A DNA stretch of 64,000 nucleotides from the NCBI GenBank assembly GCA_947589545.1, contig CANQBA010000010.1, forward strand, positions 19,950-83,949, in the 5' to 3' direction. Positions 38,518 through 48,600 of the stretch are shown here, one piece after another. The notes below the pieces were generated by a model that worked only from the letters and a program-made list of their open reading frames with translations, was not told where the DNA came from and did not search any database. Source of the DNA: an uncultured Oscillospiraceae bacterium (GTDB lineage Bacteria > Bacillota > Clostridia > Oscillospirales > Oscillospiraceae). A program made the position numbers and the translations under genes. How positions within the stretch are numbered: the first letter of the stretch is position 1; each line of letters opens with the position of its first letter.

Positions 38518-38952
38518 TCAGATGACATAGTTATCGCCCGCCTGGGCCGGTGCCATCAGGTCGGCCACGGTGACGGAATTGAGATAGCCGGTCAGCACGT
38601 CGTTGAGGCCCTTCCAGAGCTTCAGCGTCCGGCACTCCCCGGCCCGGGGACAGACGGCGGCGCCCTCCTCCAGGCACGCCACCGGGGCCAGGGAATCCTC
38701 CGTCAGGCGCAGGATCTCCCCTACGGTGTAGCCGGAGGGCTCGCGGGTCAGCTTATATCCGCCGCCCTTGCCCCGCAGTCCCGTCAGGAGCCGGGCCCGC
38801 ACCAGCGTCTTTAAGATGCTCTCCAGGTATTTTTCGGAGATCCCCTGCCGTTGGGCGATCTCCTTCAGCGGGATGTACCCGTCCCGCCGGTGCTCCGCCA
38901 TATCGACCATGACCCGCAGGGCGTAGCGCCCCTTGGTGGAGACGACAGCCAT
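38518..38952 (-). CDS. Rrf2-family regulator, CymR/IscR-like
   Basis: 144 residues. Winged helix MAVVSTKGRYALRVMVDMAEH ... GISEKYLESILKTLVRARLLTGLRGKGGGYKL is canonical Rrf2. It has three cysteines (CLEEGAAVCPRAGEC), spaced C-x7-C-x5-C, close to the iron-sulphur site of IscR. Divergent from cysK, so it probably controls cysteine synthesis like CymR. The start at 38952 is set by GGAGGGGG. Confidence 0.9.
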   Translation of the reverse strand: MAVVSTKGRYALRVMVDMAEHRRDGYIPLKEIAQRQGISEKYLESILKTLVRARLLTGLRGKGGGYKLTREPSGYTVGEILRLTEDSLAPVACLEEGAAVCPRAGECRTLKLWKGLNDVLTGYLNSVTVADLMAPAQAGDNYVI

Positions 38953-38982
38953 AAAATCACCCCCTCCGCGCGCGTGTACCCC

Positions 38983-39011
38983 ATTATACAACGGGGTTAA
39001 TGGTTTTTCAA
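38983..39011 (-). promoter_or_regulatory. Sigma-A promoter of the Rrf2 gene
   Basis: TTGAAA (39006-39011), 17 bases, TATAAT (38983-38988) on the minus strand, 30 bases before the ATG. Confidence 0.75.
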
Positions 39012-39034
39012 TCAAAATTTCTTGAAAAGACCTC

Positions 39035-39063
39035 TTGACAAAAGGCGGCGGAGGGGGTATAAT
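39035..39063 (+). promoter_or_regulatory. Sigma-A promoter of cysK with adjacent inverted repeat
   Basis: TTGACA, 17 bases, TATAAT, a near-consensus promoter. Right after it (39074-39092) is ACCTA-n9-TAGGT, placed where a repressor would block transcription; a candidate site for the divergent Rrf2 protein. Confidence 0.8.
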
Positions 39064-39136
39064 CCCGTTAAACCTATTGGAAAAGTAGGTAATTTGTCCG
39101 CGCCTAGCTGCGCGTCCGTTTCAGGAGGTCATGAAT

Positions 39137-40066
39137 ATGTCCAAAATATACGCCTCCGCCGACCAGCTGATCGGCGGCACCCCGCTGCTGGAGCTTTCCA
39201 ACATCGAAAAGAAGCTTGACCTGAAGGCGAGACTTCTGGCAAAGCTTGAATATTTCAACCCCGCCGGCTCCGTGAAGGATCGGATCGCCAAGGCCATGAT
39301 CGACGAGGCGGAGAAGAGCGGCGCGCTGAAGCCCGGCTCCGTCATCATCGAGCCCACCTCCGGCAACACCGGCATCGGCCTTGCCTCCGTGGCGGCGGCC
39401 AGGGGCTACCGGATCATCATCGTCATGCCCGAAACCATGAGCGTGGAGCGGCGGCAGCTGATGCGGGCCTACGGGGCCGAGCTGGTGCTGACCGAGGGGG
39501 CCAAGGGCATGAAGGGGGCCATCGCCAGGGCCGACGAGCTAGCCAAAGAAATTCCCAACAGCTTTATCCCCGGCCAGTTCGTGAACCCCGCCAACCCCGC
39601 CGCCCACCGGGCCTCCACCGGCCCCGAGATCTGGGCGGACACCGACGGGCAGGTGGACGTCTTTGTGGCCGGCGTGGGTACAGGCGGCACCATCACCGGC
39701 GTGGGGGAATATCTCAAGGAGAAAAAGCCCTCGGTCAAGGTGGTGGCCGTGGAGCCGGACACCTCCCCGGTGCTCTCCGGCGGCGCGGCGGGCTCCCACA
39801 AGATCCAGGGCATCGGCGCGGGCTTCGTGCCGGAGGTGCTGAACACGAAGGTCTACGATGAGATCGTGCCGGTCAGCGCCGCCGACGCCTTCGAGGCTGG
39901 CCGGCTTCTGGGCAGGAGCGAGGGCGTCCTGACGGGCATCTCCTCCGGCGCGGCCCTCCATGCCGCCATCCGGGAGGCCAAAAAGCCGGAAAACGCCGGC
40001 AGGACCGTGGTGGTCCTCCTGCCGGATACCGGCGACCGGTACCTCTCTACGGAGCTTTTCGCGTAA
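39137..40066 (+). CDS. cysK: Cysteine synthase (O-acetylserine sulfhydrylase)
   Basis: PLP enzyme making cysteine from O-acetylserine and sulphide, 309 residues. PLP lysine K47 in NPAGSVKDR, substrate loop [10 protein letters not shown], phosphate loop [10 protein letters not shown]. The ATG at 39137, eight bases from AGGAGG, is preferred to the ATG at 39131. In Bacillus CysK also binds CymR as corepressor, which fits the divergent Rrf2 gene. Confidence 0.96.
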   Translation: MSKIYASADQLIGGTPLLELSNIEKKLDLKARLLAKLEYFNPAGSVKDRIAKAMIDEAEKSGALKPGSVIIEPTSGNTGIGLASVAAARGYRIIIVMPETMSVERRQLMRAYGAELVLTEGAKGMKGAIARADELAKEIPNSFIPGQFVNPANPAAHRASTGPEIWADTDGQVDVFVAGVGTGGTITGVGEYLKEKKPSVKVVAVEPDTSPVLSGGAAGSHKIQGIGAGFVPEVLNTKVYDEIVPVSAADAFEAGRLLGRSEGVLTGISSGAALHAAIREAKKPENAGRTVVVLLPDTGDRYLSTELFA

Positions 40067-40090
40067 AAAACCGCGTGATTTTTAAACAGC

Positions 40091-40123
40091 ACAGGGACGG
40101 GTCGGCTTTCGACCCGTCCCTGT
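40091..40123 (+). terminator. Terminator of cysK
   Basis: 14-bp stem ACAGGGACGGGTCG / CGACCCGTCCCTGT with a 5-base loop, then TTTGTT. Confidence 0.85.
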
Positions 40124-40212
40124 TTGTTCACAGAAAATTAATTAAATTTATAATATTTTTACTTGACAAATAATCATCTCTGTGGTATAATCCAAACTAC
40201 AGCAGCCGGGAG

Positions 40213-40887
40213 CTATTTGCAGAACCGGTGCTTTCCGATGGTCAGCAGGTAGGGCCGCGACCAGATCCACCGGCTGGTGGCGGTGGCGGGATTGAAGTAG
40301 TAGATGGCGCCGCCGGAGGGATCCCAGCCGTTCAGGGCGTCCCGGGCGGCCCGGTAGGCGCTCTCCGCCACGGGCTTGTCGAACTGCCCGTCGTCCAGGC
40401 AGGAGAAGGCGCCCCGCTGGTAGATGACGCCGGACATGGTGGAGGGGAAGGAGGGGTGCTCCATGCGGTTTAAAACCACCGCCCCCACCGCCACCTGGCC
40501 GCTGTAGGGCTCGCCCCGGGCCTCGGCGGAGATGAGCCGTGCCAGCAGGTTTACGTCGGCGCTCCCCCCGGAGGAGCCGGACGCGCCGGAGGGCAGGCCG
40601 ATAGCCGCCAGGGTGGCGGGGCCGGCCACCCCGTCGGGGGTGAGGCCGTTGGATTTCTGGAATTTTTTCACCGCCGCCTCGGTGCCGGAGCCGAAGATAC
40701 CGTCCACGGCGCCGCTGTAATAGCCCCAATCGGACAGGCGCTGCTGGATCTTCTTCACCGTCTCCCCGGAGGAGCCGCGCCGCCAGCTCTCGGCATAGGC
40801 GTCCGGGGCGGTTCTGAGCACGCCGATCAGGGCGATATTCACGGCGAAAACCGCCAGCAGGGCCGCGAAAAGCTTTCGTTTTTCCAT
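40213..40887 (-). CDS. sleB: Spore cortex-lytic enzyme SleB
   Basis: 224 residues: signal peptide (about 1-32, ending DAYA), a peptidoglycan-binding domain (GETVKKIQQRLSDWGYYSGAVDGIFG...), then the SleB/CwlJ hydrolase domain (ARLISAEARGEPYSGQVAVGAVVLNR, catalytic Glu in the first part) ending GKHRFCK. Degrades spore cortex at germination as a lytic transglycosylase. It lies ten bases after gerB in the receptor operon; no ypeB neighbour is present. Confidence 0.94.
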   Translation of the reverse strand: MEKRKLFAALLAVFAVNIALIGVLRTAPDAYAESWRRGSSGETVKKIQQRLSDWGYYSGAVDGIFGSGTEAAVKKFQKSNGLTPDGVAGPATLAAIGLPSGASGSSGGSADVNLLARLISAEARGEPYSGQVAVGAVVLNRMEHPSFPSTMSGVIYQRGAFSCLDDGQFDKPVAESAYRAARDALNGWDPSGGAIYYFNPATATSRWIWSRPYLLTIGKHRFCK

Positions 40888-40897
40888 AGCATTTCCC

Positions 40898-41986
40898 TCA
40901 GTATTTCTTTCGTATTTTTCCCACGGCCAGGGCCAGCGGGATCAGGATCACCGTAAACGCCAGATTGATGGCGGGGATGAGAAAATCGGACCACTTGAGC
41001 AGGGCGAAAGCGTCCGGGGCGATGAGAAAGGCCGCCGCGCCGGAGAGGACAGCGCAGGGCAGGACGAAGAACGTCCGGCGCTTCACGCCCGTCACCGTTT
41101 TCCAGATCTCCGCCGCGATCATCAGCACGGAGGACAGGAAGATGAAGTCGGTGACGATCCAGACGGCCACCACCACGGCCTCCGCCCGCTCGATGACGCC
41201 GAAGACGCGGATGTTGCGGATCACCATGAAAAAGGCGTTTTCCATGGCGACGGACAGGTTTGTCCCCAGCGTCCCCAGGGTGAAAAAGGTCACGCCGAAG
41301 GCCACGGCCAGGAGCAGCAGGAGCCAGGGAAAGCGGTTGGGCCGCTGTTCCCTGTCCCGCGCCACCCGGCCCCGGAGAAAAAGGAAGTAGCCGAAGGCCG
41401 CCGTCACGTTGAAGATGGGGACGGCCCCGTAGAGGATGTCCCGCCAGTCCCGGTATGTCACCGGGAGCAGGTTGGCCGGGGACACCTCCGGCGCGGCGGA
41501 CAGCAGCACCACGGCGACGATGGCCAGCAGGAGGGGCATCAGCACCTCGGCGGTGCGGGCCAGGGACTTTGTGAGGCCGGCGGCGGTCAGGGCCGATGCC
41601 GCCAGGAGGACGATGACGAAGATGGGTGGGTTGCCGTTGGGATAGACGGTGGAGAGCAGCCGTTCGGCGGCGCTCCTGGCCAGAAATCCGCCGTAGAGGC
41701 CCAGCCACAGCGCCGTGACGATACCAAAAACGCGCCCGCCCACGGGGCCAAGCCCGCGCTCCGCGGCCTCCTGGAGGCCCATGCCCTCCGGGGCGTTTTT
41801 CAGGAGCAGGGTGTAAAGGCCCGTCAGCGCGGCCCCGGCGGCCAGGGCCGGGAGGGGGGAGAGCCAGGACGCCCGGCCCCCCAGCATCACCGCCGCCGTG
41901 GGGAGGACGCGGATCATGGGCGACAGGAGGCTCACAAAGATCAGCACCGTCAGTTGTCTTTCAGTGATTCCGTCAGTTTTTCCCAC
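40898..41986 (-). CDS. Spore germination receptor B subunit (GerAB/ArcD/ProY family)
   Basis: 362 residues with about ten membrane helices, the APC-superfamily permease-like subunit that binds the germinant. Starts at a GTG (41986) with AGGAGGG upstream, inside the end of the gerC frame (37-base overlap); the longer frame upstream merely shadows gerC. Typical text: TERQLTVLIFVSLLSPMIRV, ending IPLALAVGKIRKKY. Germinant unknown. Confidence 0.92.
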   Translation of the reverse strand: MGKTDGITERQLTVLIFVSLLSPMIRVLPTAAVMLGGRASWLSPLPALAAGAALTGLYTLLLKNAPEGMGLQEAAERGLGPVGGRVFGIVTALWLGLYGGFLARSAAERLLSTVYPNGNPPIFVIVLLAASALTAAGLTKSLARTAEVLMPLLLAIVAVVLLSAAPEVSPANLLPVTYRDWRDILYGAVPIFNVTAAFGYFLFLRGRVARDREQRPNRFPWLLLLLAVAFGVTFFTLGTLGTNLSVAMENAFFMVIRNIRVFGVIERAEAVVVAVWIVTDFIFLSSVLMIAAEIWKTVTGVKRRTFFVLPCAVLSGAAAFLIAPDAFALLKWSDFLIPAINLAFTVILIPLALAVGKIRKKY

Positions 41987-43176
41987 GGATCTCCCTCCTC
42001 TCTCCCGCTGATCTCCGGCGGGTCGATGATGTCGTAGGTGCGCGAGAGCGTACTCTCTACCGTGATCTCCACGGGCAGGCCGGGAAAGAGCTTTTCCCAA
42101 TCCGCCCCGGCGGCATCCTCCATGCGCAGGGGCTCCCGGCGGGAGAGGATGCCGTAGAGATCCAGAAAGTCGATCCCCATGGCCTGGCCGCGCTTCACGG
42201 CGGCGGTCAAAGCGTCGCCGAAGAGCCGGGACAGCCCGTCCTCGGCCCGGCGGCGTGTCTCCGCCTGCCGCAGATCCGCAAGTCCCGCCATACACACCAC
42301 GTTGGCCCCCAGGGTGAGGCGCACCTCCACCCGCTCCAGCGCGCCGTCCCTGGAAAAGACGGGCTTGATCTCCGGCTTCACCGAGTCCACCGACAGGGTG
42401 AGGACGGCGTCGTCCACGGGGATATCCACGTTTTTGGAGCGGTATTTCCCCAGCAGGAGCATGCTCCCCAGCGTCTCCTCCTCCGTGAGGAAATCCACCA
42501 GGGCGTCGGGCCGGGCCACGGCGAAGCCGGCGGGGGCCAGGTTCAGGTCGCCCCGGTTTTCAAAAAGCTTCTCCTCCTGAACGCCCCGGACGCACTGGAT
42601 CAGCGCCACGCCGTTTTGGGCCAGGGAGGTGACGATCTCCCGGCAGGAGAAGATATACCCCTGGCCCACCCGGTCGATGCTCCGGGAGAGGCCCGCCAGC
42701 ACGTCGGAGGCCGGCGTCTCCTCCCCGGCAAGGCCGGACACCAGCTCCCGGGCCGGGGAGTCCCGCACCACCAGAAGGCCGATATCCAGGCGCGTCTCGG
42801 AGAAGCGCTCCACGTAGTCCAGCACCTCGTCCAGCCGCTCCCGGGCCACATCCTCCCCGATGAGCAGCTCCTCCGTGTGGGACAGGACGGCCTCACGGCC
42901 CAGGGGCAGCAGGGAGAGCTCGTTCATGGCCACGCCCACGGACGGGCCGGTGCGCTGGTACATCCGGGCCTCCTGCTTCTCCCCGGCGGTGCCGTAGATG
43001 GCCACGTTGACCCCGTCCTCCGCGCCGTCGACGGTGACGGTGCGCACCAGCTCCACCATCTCCAGCCGGCGGTAGTTGGAGAAGATGCTGAGACCCTTGG
43101 AACAGCCGGTGAGCGTCAGGCACAGGGCCAGGACGGGGGCCAGAAGGCGGGCGGCCCTTTTGAGCGTTTTTTTCAC
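41950..43176 (-). CDS. Spore germination lipoprotein Ger(x)C
   Basis: 408 residues. Starts at a GTG overlapping the gerA stop (GTGA) with GGGAGG upstream. A lipobox signal peptide ends LCLTLTGCSKG, so Cys is lipidated. The rest matches the GerAC fold (RRLEMVELVRTVTVDGAED, SHTEELLIGEDVARERL, a C-terminal three-domain body). The gene order A-C-B differs from the Bacillus A-B-C order. Confidence 0.92.
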   Translation of the reverse strand: MKKTLKRAARLLAPVLALCLTLTGCSKGLSIFSNYRRLEMVELVRTVTVDGAEDGVNVAIYGTAGEKQEARMYQRTGPSVGVAMNELSLLPLGREAVLSHTEELLIGEDVARERLDEVLDYVERFSETRLDIGLLVVRDSPARELVSGLAGEETPASDVLAGLSRSIDRVGQGYIFSCREIVTSLAQNGVALIQCVRGVQEEKLFENRGDLNLAPAGFAVARPDALVDFLTEEETLGSMLLLGKYRSKNVDIPVDDAVLTLSVDSVKPEIKPVFSRDGALERVEVRLTLGANVVCMAGLADLRQAETRRRAEDGLSRLFGDALTAAVKRGQAMGIDFLDLYGILSRREPLRMEDAAGADWEKLFPGLPVEITVESTLSRTYDIIDPPEISGREEGDPWEKLTESLKDN

Positions 43177-44678
43177 AGCTTCGCCTCCCCACCGTCCCCG
43201 GTCTTCAGCTCCGGCTCCCGGTCGCGCTTCTCCGTCATGCTGTGGCGCAGGAGCGCCCGGGACAGGTGACGCCCCTGGCCGCCGGCAAAGGGCGTCATAT
43301 AGGGCACGCCGAAGCTCTCCAGGCTTGACAGGTGATAGAGCAGCACCGCGCTCCCCAGGGCCACGCCGAACATCCCCAGGGCGATGGAGGCGGCCACCAG
43401 CAGGAACCGGCACAGCCGCAGGGCCGACCCCATGTCCTGATTGGGCATGGTGTAGCCGGCGATGCCGGCCAGGGCGATGACCACCACAACCACCGGCGAC
43501 ACCACGCTGGCCTCCACCGCCGACTGGCCCACGATCAGCGCGCCGATGATGCTCACCGTCTCGCCGATGGGGCTGGGCAGGCGGATCCCCGCCTCCTGCA
43601 AAAGCTCGAAGGCCAGAAGCATCATGATCACCTCCACCGCCGTGGGGAAGGGTACCTGCTGCTTGGCCTCGATCATGGACTGCATGAGCCGCGTGGGGAT
43701 CATCTCCTGGTGGTACATGGCCACCGCCACATAGAAGGCCGGGGCCAGGAGCGTCAGCGCTACGGAGAAATACCGCAGGAGCGTCAGGCACGAGGCCACG
43801 ATGAAATGCCCCGCGTGATCCTCCGGCACCTTCATGAACTGAGAGAACGTCCCCGGCGCCAAAAAGCCCAGGGGCAGGCCGTCCACCAAGATGCCGACCC
43901 GGCCCTCCAGGAGATTCATGCAGAATTTGTCCGACCGCTCGGTGCTGATGAGCTGGGGGAAGGGCGAGCGGGGATTATCCACGATGTTTTCCTCAATGAC
44001 GGCGCTGGTCAGCGCGCCCTCGGTCTTGATGCCGGCCAGCCGCCGCTCCGCCTCCGCCACGATGGCGGAATTTGTAAAGCCGTCGATATAGACCAGCGCC
44101 GCCGAGGTGTCCGCGCGGCGGCCCAGGCGGTATTCCCGGATCTTCAGGTGCGTGTTGCGCAGCTTGCGCCGGACTAAGGTGGTGTTGATCTTCAGCGTCT
44201 CCACAAAGGCGTCCTTGGCACCCTTGACCACCTTCTCCTCCCGGGGGGCCTCCACGCTCCGGCGCTGGGGGCTTTTGACCTCGAAGGTCACGGCCGTCCG
44301 CTCCGCGTCGAAGAGGAGGGCGCAGAAGCCGTTGAGCAGATCCGTTGCCAGCTCCCCCAGTGTATCCCGGCTCTTGGCGGTGTAGACGTACACCGACCCG
44401 CCCAGGAGCATGGAGACGACGGCCTTGACGTCCGTCACCGCGCCGAAGCGCTCCGGGTCGGTCAGGGGGCGGATCACCTGCTGGGCCACGTCGGAGCCGG
44501 ACACGAGCCCGTCGATGAAGCACAGCCGCGCCTTCCGCCGGATGTCCCCGCCGATGTGGACGTCCCGGGATTCAAAATCATAGCACCCTTCAAATACGGC
44601 CTCCAGCGCCGCCACGGTCACCGGCGCGCCGCCGGTCACATCCGGCGGCGCGGGCGCTTTGGCCTTTCCTCTGAGCAT
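43173..44678 (-). CDS. Spore germination receptor A subunit (GerA/SpoVAF family)
   Basis: 501 residues. Soluble N-terminal domain (about 1-270, e.g. FEGCYDFESRDVHIGGDI, VRRKLRNTHLKIREYRLGRR), then membrane helices with the family hallmarks PFPQLISTERSDKF, GRVGILVDGLPLGFLAPGTF, MTPFAGGQGR. First gene of a gerA-gerC-gerB-sleB operon on the inner spore membrane. Which receptor (A, B or K) is not decided. Confidence 0.95.
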   Translation of the reverse strand: MLRGKAKAPAPPDVTGGAPVTVAALEAVFEGCYDFESRDVHIGGDIRRKARLCFIDGLVSGSDVAQQVIRPLTDPERFGAVTDVKAVVSMLLGGSVYVYTAKSRDTLGELATDLLNGFCALLFDAERTAVTFEVKSPQRRSVEAPREEKVVKGAKDAFVETLKINTTLVRRKLRNTHLKIREYRLGRRADTSAALVYIDGFTNSAIVAEAERRLAGIKTEGALTSAVIEENIVDNPRSPFPQLISTERSDKFCMNLLEGRVGILVDGLPLGFLAPGTFSQFMKVPEDHAGHFIVASCLTLLRYFSVALTLLAPAFYVAVAMYHQEMIPTRLMQSMIEAKQQVPFPTAVEVIMMLLAFELLQEAGIRLPSPIGETVSIIGALIVGQSAVEASVVSPVVVVVIALAGIAGYTMPNQDMGSALRLCRFLLVAASIALGMFGVALGSAVLLYHLSSLESFGVPYMTPFAGGQGRHLSRALLRHSMTEKRDREPELKTGDGGEAKL

Positions 44679-44776
44679 GGTACCGCCCTCCCATCAAAGC
44701 GTTGTTTTCCTCTCTATTTTTGACGGATAGGGGAACAATTAATTTTGTAATATTTTCATGAACAGGCGGAAAGCCA

Positions 44777-44805
44777 TTGACACGCATTACATTAAATGAT
44801 AAAAT
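44777..44805 (+). promoter_or_regulatory. Sigma-A promoter of the GNAT gene
   Basis: TTGACA, 17 bases, TAAAAT, 32 bases before the ATG at 44838. Confidence 0.8.
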
Positions 44806-44837
44806 CATGCGAAAGATGAATTAAAGAGGGGCTGAGC

Positions 44838-45407
44838 ATGTATCTTGAGACGGAAAGGCTCATTCTGAGAAGGATGACCGCGGAGGATTTTGAGGATTTT
44901 TGCGCCTACGCCACAGACCCGGAGCGGTGCCGCATGATGGGCACGGCGCCCCTGCGCGGCCGGGAGGAGGCGCTGGAGGCGTTCCAGTGGATGCTCTTTA
45001 ACGAAAAGCGCTTTTACGCCGTGGTTTTGCGGGAAGAGAACAGAGTCATCGGGGACATCGTGGTGCAAAATTACCCGGAGGAGGGCGTGAGGCCGGAGCT
45101 GGCGGGCAAGACGGGCCGCGTGCTCAGCTTCTGTATCGCCAGCGCGTACCGGCGGCGGGGCTATGCCGCAGAGGCCCTCCGGGCGCTGATCGGCTATCTG
45201 TTCGAAAGCCGGGGGGTGGACTACGTCGTCAGCGGGTATTTTGACTTCAACGGGCCCTCCGCCGCCCTGCACGAGAAGCTGGGCTTTCGGTTTTTCACCG
45301 TCTCCGACGTGCCGCTCCCGGACGGCTCCCGCGCCCGCGCCACGGATACGATCCTTGTGAATCCCTCCGCGCCGCCCGCCTACCGGGGGAAGGTGTCGGA
45401 GAAGTAG
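44838..45407 (+). CDS. GNAT-family acetyltransferase (RimJ/RimL-like)
   Basis: 189 residues. Opening MYLETERLILRRMTAEDFEDF is typical of RimJ/RimL-type N-acetyltransferases; the acetyl-CoA loop is SAYRRRGYAAEALRAL and the C-terminal strand NGPSAALHEKLGFRFF. Substrate unknown. It has its own promoter and lies between the divergent gerA operon and the surface protein. Confidence 0.88.
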   Translation: MYLETERLILRRMTAEDFEDFCAYATDPERCRMMGTAPLRGREEALEAFQWMLFNEKRFYAVVLREENRVIGDIVVQNYPEEGVRPELAGKTGRVLSFCIASAYRRRGYAAEALRALIGYLFESRGVDYVVSGYFDFNGPSAALHEKLGFRFFTVSDVPLPDGSRARATDTILVNPSAPPAYRGKVSEK

Positions 45408-45511
45408 GAGACGCTTCCAGTAAATTCCGTTTCCGGCGAAATGATACGCAAAACGAATTGGTCTTCACGCTGAAATTTTCAAAAAATTTTTTAAAAAATT
45501 TATGCAACCTA

Positions 45512-45540
45512 TTGAAAATCCAAAATCATGGGACTATAAT
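45512..45540 (+). promoter_or_regulatory. Sigma-A promoter of the surface-protein gene, with UP-like tract
   Basis: TTGAAA, 17 bases, TATAAT. Immediately upstream (45470-45502) is an A/T tract that fits an RNA-polymerase UP element, suggesting strong transcription. Confidence 0.8.
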
Positions 45541-45557
45541 GATTTTATGCGTAAAAG

Positions 45558-45600
45558 CTGACCGGGGCTGGCCCCGGTCAGTCCTCCCTTAGGGAGGACT
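45558..45600 (+). other. Two overlapping perfect hairpins in the surface-protein leader
   Basis: CTGACCGGGG-CTGG-CCCCGGTCAG (45558-45581) and AGTCCTCCCT-T-AGGGAGGACT (45580-45600). They share two bases, so they are end to end or mutually exclusive. No U-tract, so not a simple terminator. The second arm TCCTCCC is complementary to the ribosome site GGGAGGG near 45622-45630. Confidence 0.75.
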
Positions 45601-45636
45601 GAGAAAGCGCTGAAAACGAATTGGGAGGGTATTGTT

Positions 45637-48600
45637 GTGAAGTTCAAAAAATTGTTGGCAATGGCGTTGGCAATCGCAATGATTGCCTCTTTGGCGCCGC
45701 TGGCGGGAACAACGGCCCGGGCGGATGACACCGGGACGCTGAAAATCACGGTGGCAGGAGACCGCCCTTCTGATGGGAATATTGTGCTGAAAATCACACA
45801 GGGAAAGGACGGACAGGAGAAAGCGATATTTACGCAAGAAGTCTCGAACTATGTGACCGCGGAAAATGTAACCGCGTCGATAGACACTGATAAAAAAACA
45901 CTTACCGTCACCCTGCAAAGCGGCGTTACAGAGGTTGAGATTAAAAATCTTCCGCTTTCAGCAGGTAGTGACGACAAGTATAAGGTGAGGCAATATACTC
46001 CGGAGCATGAACTAAACAATTCTTTGACCGGTGATCAATATACAGTCATTCACGGGAAGACGACAGGGTCTTCTGTCAGCGAGCGGAAACTCAACGATAT
46101 TTCATCGGATATTGAGTTGACATCGGGAAAGCCGGCGGCTTTGGTTCGCTTTGACACCGTGAAAGCGGGCGGCACTCTTACGATCCTCACGATCAAGAAT
46201 GACGTGATTAAGGATGGAGCAAAAGATTCTGTTACTGAACTGAAATATACGGTGACAGGGGAAAGCGATATAAGTACCTATCGCGAAAGAAACGCCGGGG
46301 AAGTAGTCGCTGAAGATAACAAAAGCTTCACCGTAAAGGTCAAATCCGGCAACAGCCATTCGCTGGTTCTGCCGGCGGGTACGTATATGGTCACGCAGGT
46401 AGATACGGGCTATAAGACGAGCCTTTCCGGTGATGGGGATTTTTCCGGCCTGACGGCCACGGTGATCACCACCGCCGACAAGCGCAGCGCCGTTACATAT
46501 AACAATATCAGCGCCTCGGCGGACGGCGTAAGGTATCATCTGAATATACCGGATGGGCTTTATGATTCCGGCAAGGATTACATCCACTTTGCTGAGAATA
46601 AAACAGTCCTGGAGCTTGCGGAAGCGGCAAACTCCAGCGGCACGGGCTTTGTCTGTGGGGGAGACAAAATAGACTCCGCAGCGAAAGACCCCTATAGGGA
46701 TCATTATGAAACTATTGAGCAGGGATATATTGGGGGAAGCATAAATTCTGCATATTTCTTTGTGGGGTGGAGTGAGGAGGATCCCAAAACTAATCAGGAT
46801 ATAACATATTCCGATGTCACCTATCCCGTGGGAGATATTTCGTCGGGAAAGAAAGACTCACCAATAAAAGGATATAGAAACCTTTATAGCAGTGCGGGTA
46901 TTTCAAAATATACAACCACGGCTGCGGATCTCTACGCCATTTGGGCGCCGGTGGAAACAGCCGGCCTGTTCGGCTACGCCATGCAGGTGTCCGGGGCCAG
47001 CTTCCCAGGCGTTGCAAATTTAAAGAGCGGACAGGACACCTGGTTCACTAAAACGTCTGACGGGAAAAGGCTGGGCGACAGCGGGACCGGCGGCAGCGGA
47101 ACCTGGCAGAAATTTGCCGTACTGGACGGGGGACATACAAATAGTACTTCTAGTACTTCGGATACCGCGCTCACCGTGGATATGCCTAACCCCACCGTCA
47201 CTGTGGGGAGCGACACCTGGAACTTCACCGGCTGGTTCGACAAGGCCGCAGCGGATAAAGACGACCCCAACAGCGACTACCTCTTTGCCCCCACGGAATT
47301 GACAGCCGCCGGGGACAATAAAGTCACCGTTACCGGCGCGGCCGGCACGGTAAAATACGGCGGCGACAAGAACCTGTACAGCCTCGACGCGGTGTGGTCG
47401 CGGATCACAAGCCCCGCAAGCAAGACTGTTTTGTACAAAGCGGGCGGCAATACGCCCAGCTTTGCCGGTCTCGGCGTGGCGCTCAAGGGCGGAAAATATA
47501 GCGGTAGTCAAATAACGGCGTGGGAGAAGATTTTCGGCGTCGGTAGCTATGCGGAAGGCGATAGAACCGTCGCCAATTCGGTTCTCAAATACTATGTTGA
47601 GATTTCAGGGCCGGAAGTTCCCGCTGGATATGAATCTTCCTCAGTCAAAACGCTGGCGGAACTTGCAACCCTGAAACTCACCAAGCCCGGCAAATATACG
47701 ATCACCGTCAATCCCAAGCTGGAGAATGTCAGTACGTCCAACGGCAAGGATGGCGGCAAGACCGATGTCGACATCGACTTCGGCACGATTACGTTCACCT
47801 ACACCATCATTCCGCAGCTGACGGTGGAGGTCACAAAAGAGATTACCGGCGACAATCCCTGGACGCTGGATCACGGGAACTTCGAATTTGACGTCACTGT
47901 GACAAAGGACGGCGTAGCCGGCAATACCACCGTCACCGGGTCGCCCATCACGGTGAATAAAGATAAGAAAACGGGCAGCGCGGTGATCAGCTTCGGCAAG
48001 GGCGACGATATTGCGGAAACGGGTACTTATACCATCACTATCAAAGAGCGCAAGGGCTCGGCGCTGGGGATGACCTACAACGAAACCGAACAGACGATTC
48101 GTGTTGAGTTAAACAAAGAGAATGGTACGCTGACGGGCGGCAACATTGTAGAAGACACTGCAAGCCCCGGCAACTACAAGACGACGAACGCCGTCACGAT
48201 GACCAACACGTATAGCACCGGCAGCCTGACGGTCACCAAGACGGTCGTCGCCAACGGCTCTACGAAGGGCGAAGGCAAGGCCTTCACCATCACCGTGACC
48301 TTTGACAACTGGACGCCGCCGGAGAGCCTTACCAGCATTGACGGAATCGACAGCGTTGCCGGTCACGTCATTACCCTGAAGCTTGCGGATAAAGGATCCG
48401 CTACCATCCAGGAGATCCCCGTTGGGGCCACGTATACCGTGAGGGAGACCGATTCACAGGGCGCGACGGTGTCTTATAGCGCAACGTCCGGCACCATTAC
48501 CGCCGGGGACACCAACTCCGTCACCGTCACCAACACCTACAAGCCGTTGGGAACGTTGACGCTCAGCAAGGCGATTACGGGCCGGAATGTCCCCGCCGGG

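Noticed and set aside
43177..43791. N-terminal extension of gerC to 613 residues
   Set aside because: It shadows gerA in another frame. The GTG at 43176 has a ribosome site and a lipoprotein signal follows it.
45468..45505. A/T palindrome ahead of the surface gene as a terminator
   Set aside because: It directly adjoins a good -35 and fits an UP element better than a terminator; no upstream gene needs it on this spacing.
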